A stretch of DNA of 64,000 nt from Anaeroplasma sp902783745 (GTDB lineage: Bacteria; Bacillota_I; Bacilli_A; Acholeplasmatales; Anaeroplasmataceae), in the NCBI GenBank assembly GCA_946617655.1, contig CAMOKL010000002.1, forward strand, positions 133,065 to 197,064, in the 5' to 3' direction. Positions within the stretch are counted from its first letter, which is position 1, and each line of letters starts with the position of its first letter. The notes beneath the pieces are model-generated. The model was given only the letters and a program-made list of their open reading frames with translations, was not told where the DNA came from and did not search any database. A program made the translations under genes and the position numbers. Below are positions 62,201 to 64,000 of this stretch, piece after piece.

Positions 62201-63706
62201 AATTTTTTCACCGTTTTTCTTTGCAGGAATTATTGGAATATCAAGTTTTGATCTGTCACTAATTTTACTTAGTACTTCATTACCAGCTCTAACAATATAA
62301 GGATTATTTCTATAATTAATATTTAAAAACTTTTGTGTAGTATCACTTCTATTTTTTATATTCTTTATAATTTCATTGTTAGAACCTCTCCAAAAATAAA
62401 TTGACTGGTCATCATCACCAACAAATGTACACTCTATCTTTTTTGAATCATAAAAAAACTCAAATAATTCATTTTGATAATCATTAATATCTTGAAACTC
62501 ATCAATTAATACTGCATCAAATGAATCGATCAAAAGATTCTTCAATGTTTCACTTTTCTTCAATGCATCCAATAATATTAGATTTGCAAATGCAAAATCA
62601 TAAATAACATTATTTCTAATTTGATAATTTTTCAAAAGTTTAATTAAAACAGAATAGTTATTATCAATTGTATTTGTATTTCTTAACTTATCATTAAGAT
62701 TATTAACAAAAAAATCATTAACAACAACATTAAAGTTTATTCCGTTTTCCAATATTAAACTATTGATAATAGATAAATATTCATTTTTGAATTTTGTGCC
62801 TATTTTATATTGTGGCTTATTATTGAAACCAATCTCATCATAAAATTTAAATAATATATCTCTAATAAAGGAATCAATTGTTCTCGCATTAATGTCACAT
62901 GGCATTACGTTAATACCTTTAATTTCATTAAATAATTTAACACATTTTTCTTTCATTCCATCTGCTGCTCTTTTAGTAAAAGTAACCATCAACATTTTTT
63001 CAGTTGGAATTTTTCTAACAAAATAATAATATAAATATCTAGCGCATAAAGTCCTAGTTTTCCCACTGCCAGCTCCAGCTAAAACAACCAAGTTTTTACT
63101 AGCATTAAATCTAACCACTTCTTTTTGACTCTCATCTAGTTCAATGATTTCTTTACATGACTTAAAGAATTTTTCATCGTTCATATCATTATCTAATTCG
63201 TTAGAATAAAATGTGTATGCATTTTTATTAACTAAGCATAGATTAACTTCTTCATTTTTATAAATAAATTTACAATCAAGATTTGTAATGTATATGCTTT
63301 TTAAAAAATATATTTTTTTATCAGAATTTGAAAAAGATAAAAACATTTTTTTACTAGTAAAACTTTTGTTAAAATAAAAAACATTTTTATCATCATCTGT
63401 TTCGATTTCATAATCTAATAATTTCAAATATTTTTCTTTATCAAAATTAGTAATTGGCAAATCGCGTGTAATATCATGTAAATAATCAACTTTTAATAAT
63501 TTTTTATATAATGACATAGTTGACGTGTTTCCATCGACGAAATAATCTCTTATAGCCATATATAAATCATCATTATAATCTATAAAGTTATTTGTAATTA
63601 AATATTCTGACATAAAGCAATTAAAAAAAACAAAAAAATTATTCGGTATAATATCAATTTGATAATTTAAATTTATATTTTTTACTTCATTTAGTTTAAA
63701 TCTCAA
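59243..63706 (-). CDS. UvrD-type SF1 helicase fused to a trypsin-like serine protease
   Basis: About 1487 residues. A unique N-terminal 190 residues precede a complete SF1A helicase core: AGAGSGKT (Walker A, near 213), TFTKRAADGMKEK, IDEFQD (near 405), GDDDQSIYFWRG, NYRNNP, VSTIHGFKGLEFD (near 740) and FYVAITRSS (near 987). Between the last two lies a coiled-coil insertion of about 220 residues. A Tudor-like segment (VGEKVYSKKYGIGVIENV) follows near 1250. The C-terminal 175 residues are a trypsin/HtrA-like protease with all catalytic residues: LTNAHVV (His), DNDLAILK (Asp) and GNSGGP (Ser). I prefer TTG 63706 after GGTGAT over GTG 63715. It is the first gene of the operon. Confidence 0.9.
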   Translation of the reverse strand: MRFKLNEVKNINLNYQIDIIPNNFFVFFNCFMSEYLITNNFIDYNDDLYMAIRDYFVDGNTSTMSLYKKLLKVDYLHDITRDLPITNFDKEKYLKLLDYEIETDDDKNVFYFNKSFTSKKMFLSFSNSDKKIYFLKSIYITNLDCKFIYKNEEVNLCLVNKNAYTFYSNELDNDMNDEKFFKSCKEIIELDESQKEVVRFNASKNLVVLAGAGSGKTRTLCARYLYYYFVRKIPTEKMLMVTFTKRAADGMKEKCVKLFNEIKGINVMPCDINARTIDSFIRDILFKFYDEIGFNNKPQYKIGTKFKNEYLSIINSLILENGINFNVVVNDFFVNNLNDKLRNTNTIDNNYSVLIKLLKNYQIRNNVIYDFAFANLILLDALKKSETLKNLLIDSFDAVLIDEFQDINDYQNELFEFFYDSKKIECTFVGDDDQSIYFWRGSNNEIIKNIKNRSDTTQKFLNINYRNNPYIVRAGNEVLSKISDRSKLDIPIIPAKKNGEKIRIVRDDQYYNGVINEVERLVISGVKPGQIAILSRFGISFIKEEFKSLNFIIQGLELKNIKYQIKNIEVDMLIYYQIIKFVVYGIYSINGVLEQAKIVIENFSRNYFPNDANSLNETVLIDLVFNESMIDLPNDVQIFVKKLKNIVDSLKSVNYSSLYEILKFLVYKISDEFLFNGGILESNSYFRNLLKVSNDISIDLPIKVNKISKFFSSFESFSNDNNKDDIDINDMDTIKVSTIHGFKGLEFDYVFIIDLNDKNPSFPNFWRLKKEREEKEIELKQIITESKNIIVNNAGELSKLYFELVSKNSFNGESKVVKIYTKFVDTLKENIELDLKNEFMLNVDNVNMYLLCYRHYIEDTIVNPLSNKISTIKKELDKLLSEFNIKISNLYQNLVKEDFLKIKKKEEELYEKQRETLNNHLNQYIMINNVISQDIMQYSIFYNKMLLCESAFNNLAMKNSLQRIINKLDIELSKKEDEEKKLFYVAITRSSKILYLVYNNDKSQFIDLISKDLVTEYHIKNNGFESQMELFYKKYNELFSNDEIDDSKQINLIEEIHNSDFFEIEFKREINLFLTKYYDYISFNKIEKTYLKCFLTYYYLSKKDANDFWKGYVYNLYNFCFYYCFNRFKNYIELKLENKDVDTLVKALEDVKTIKPIKKQIIDEISSKDLSLKKIGYELFLINNDESKAFVFKEIAKCCYDINNCFIDTNNYKNDIYKDDIFEFLLNCSENLLSAINKIIEKRETNFTVGEKVYSKKYGIGVIENVYSYYYDVSFNDKIIKLSFFDIDNLQEKNNTVMSPSEIFKNSIDKIVEIESYYDEGVITGTGFYIDSTHILTNAHVVIKDNYSLNYYSKKYKANSSEKLMLEYYDIDNDLAILKTKKSNSYLNFTYSDVDNGEVIYSIGNSLGEGLNILNGIVSDFKRIIDNKEFIMCNLGTTHGNSGGPVLNNKGDVVGVLTLGSTISQSMNYAIPWYTVRQILKKWGFNI

Positions 63707-63870
63707 TTTAATCACCGCCCAAAAATTCAGTAATAAAAAATGAAAAGAATGTTAATAAAATTTTTTTCAATTTCAAAAATCGGATTTTTATATTATTTAT
63801 TATTTTAACATAAATTTCCTTTTAAATAAATATTATTTAAAATAATTGTATTTTGTAAGTTGAATTTTCA
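63707..63870. other. Probable promoter region of the helicase-protease operon
   Basis: About 160 bases of nearly pure A/T without a reading frame. On the minus strand a GGTGAT ribosome binding site lies next to the start codon. Several TTGAAA- and TAAAAT-like boxes occur, but no pair with 17-base spacing stands out, so I do not name a promoter. Confidence 0.4.
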
Positions 63871-63901
63871 TAAAAAAAACAAGACTTTTTATTGTCTTGT
63901 T
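63871..63901 (-). terminator. Terminator of a gene lying beyond the right edge
   Basis: The perfect stem AACAAGAC/GTCTTGTT is followed on the minus strand by eight T. It shows that the helicase-protease operon is transcriptionally separate from what lies to the right. Confidence 0.85.
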
Positions 63902-64000
63902 AATAAATTTTATATTTCACAAATGAATATACTTGGCCTCAATCTCCCGAGTTTGCCTCTTAAAATTCAATAAAGATTAAATCATAACAGTGATTTATAT
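63902..64000. other. Right-edge segment with a less AT-rich patch
   Basis: The last 100 bases contain a patch at about 63933-63960 that is clearly richer in G and C than its surroundings. On the minus strand a short frame reads LNFKRQTREIEAKYIHL and then stops, possibly the tail of a decayed gene. Nothing further can be supported. Confidence 0.25.

Noticed and set aside
59243..63706. RecB- or AddA-type nuclease-helicase
   Set aside because: The C-terminal domain has a His-Asp-Ser trypsin triad and no RecB nuclease motif, and no AddB partner is present.
63902..64000. A tRNA gene or attachment site at the right edge
   Set aside because: No cloverleaf with T-loop sequence could be formed and no repeated copy was found in the window.

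Overview
The window is strongly AT-rich and comes from a Gram-positive-type (Bacillota) bacterium. It has SPase I and lipobox signal peptides, AGGAGG or GGTGA ribosome binding sites, a non-mevalonate isoprenoid pathway, a Wzz/BY-kinase exopolysaccharide system and a c-di-GMP-I riboswitch. TAA and TAG stops are used and tryptophan is TGG. The closest feel is an uncultured, host-associated lineage of Bacilli/Erysipelotrichia or Acholeplasma-related bacteria, but sequence alone does not fix the taxon. No tRNA, rRNA, CRISPR array, insertion sequence or replication origin was recognised.

Region 1 (1-13.1 kb) is mostly housekeeping. It holds a DEAD-box helicase (cut by the left edge), DNA polymerase IV, a HAD phosphatase, then a minus-strand recombination/RNA block (nusB-xseA-xseB-tlyA-recN-YcxB-like), plus-strand uppS-ispH, a PlsC-type acyltransferase and dxs.

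Region 2 (13.1-30.9 kb) is an envelope and surface locus, almost all on the minus strand. It has a CpsB phosphatase, two Wzz/BY-kinase fusions with atypical P-loops, an ABC exporter, and a tight operon lipoprotein / HPr-kinase-like / PqqD-like / S26 peptidase / lipoprotein. A hipBA pair follows, then three secreted or lipid-anchored proteins, two very small peptides with a shared YxxP leader, manC and a ManA-Gmd fusion. Control is elaborate. One promoter has an (AT)11 spacer and a second has a G10 spacer, both looking phase-variable. A third, strong promoter feeds a c-di-GMP-I riboswitch whose P1 strand overlaps a terminator. The likely picture is a switchable polysaccharide/surface-protein system with a RiPP-like peptide branch.

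Region 3 (30.9-46.9 kb) is mixed core. It includes VanZ-like and zinc-ribbon membrane proteins, the pyrimidine operon pyrB-C-K-D-F-E, tmcAL, a membrane EAL phosphodiesterase (the only c-di-GMP enzyme here), a Sel1-repeat protein with a TIR-like N-terminus, a DUF2974 hydrolase, a Nudix hydrolase and a DUF4832-type lipoprotein.

Region 4 (46.9-64 kb) looks like an accessory or defence island. It carries gene debris, a DUF4143-type ATPase behind a triple repeat, a divergent XRE regulator/HEXXH-like metallopeptidase pair, and a gene broken at a C6 tract. The last part is a tightly packed six-gene operon: a UvrD-type helicase fused to a trypsin-like protease, a HIRAN-Tudor protein, a coiled-coil/Sel1/DUF1883 protein, a membrane GrpE-like protein, an Hsp70 with an inserted domain, and an acidic zinc-ribbon protein. 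I do not recognise this combination as a described system, and it is the best candidate for something new.
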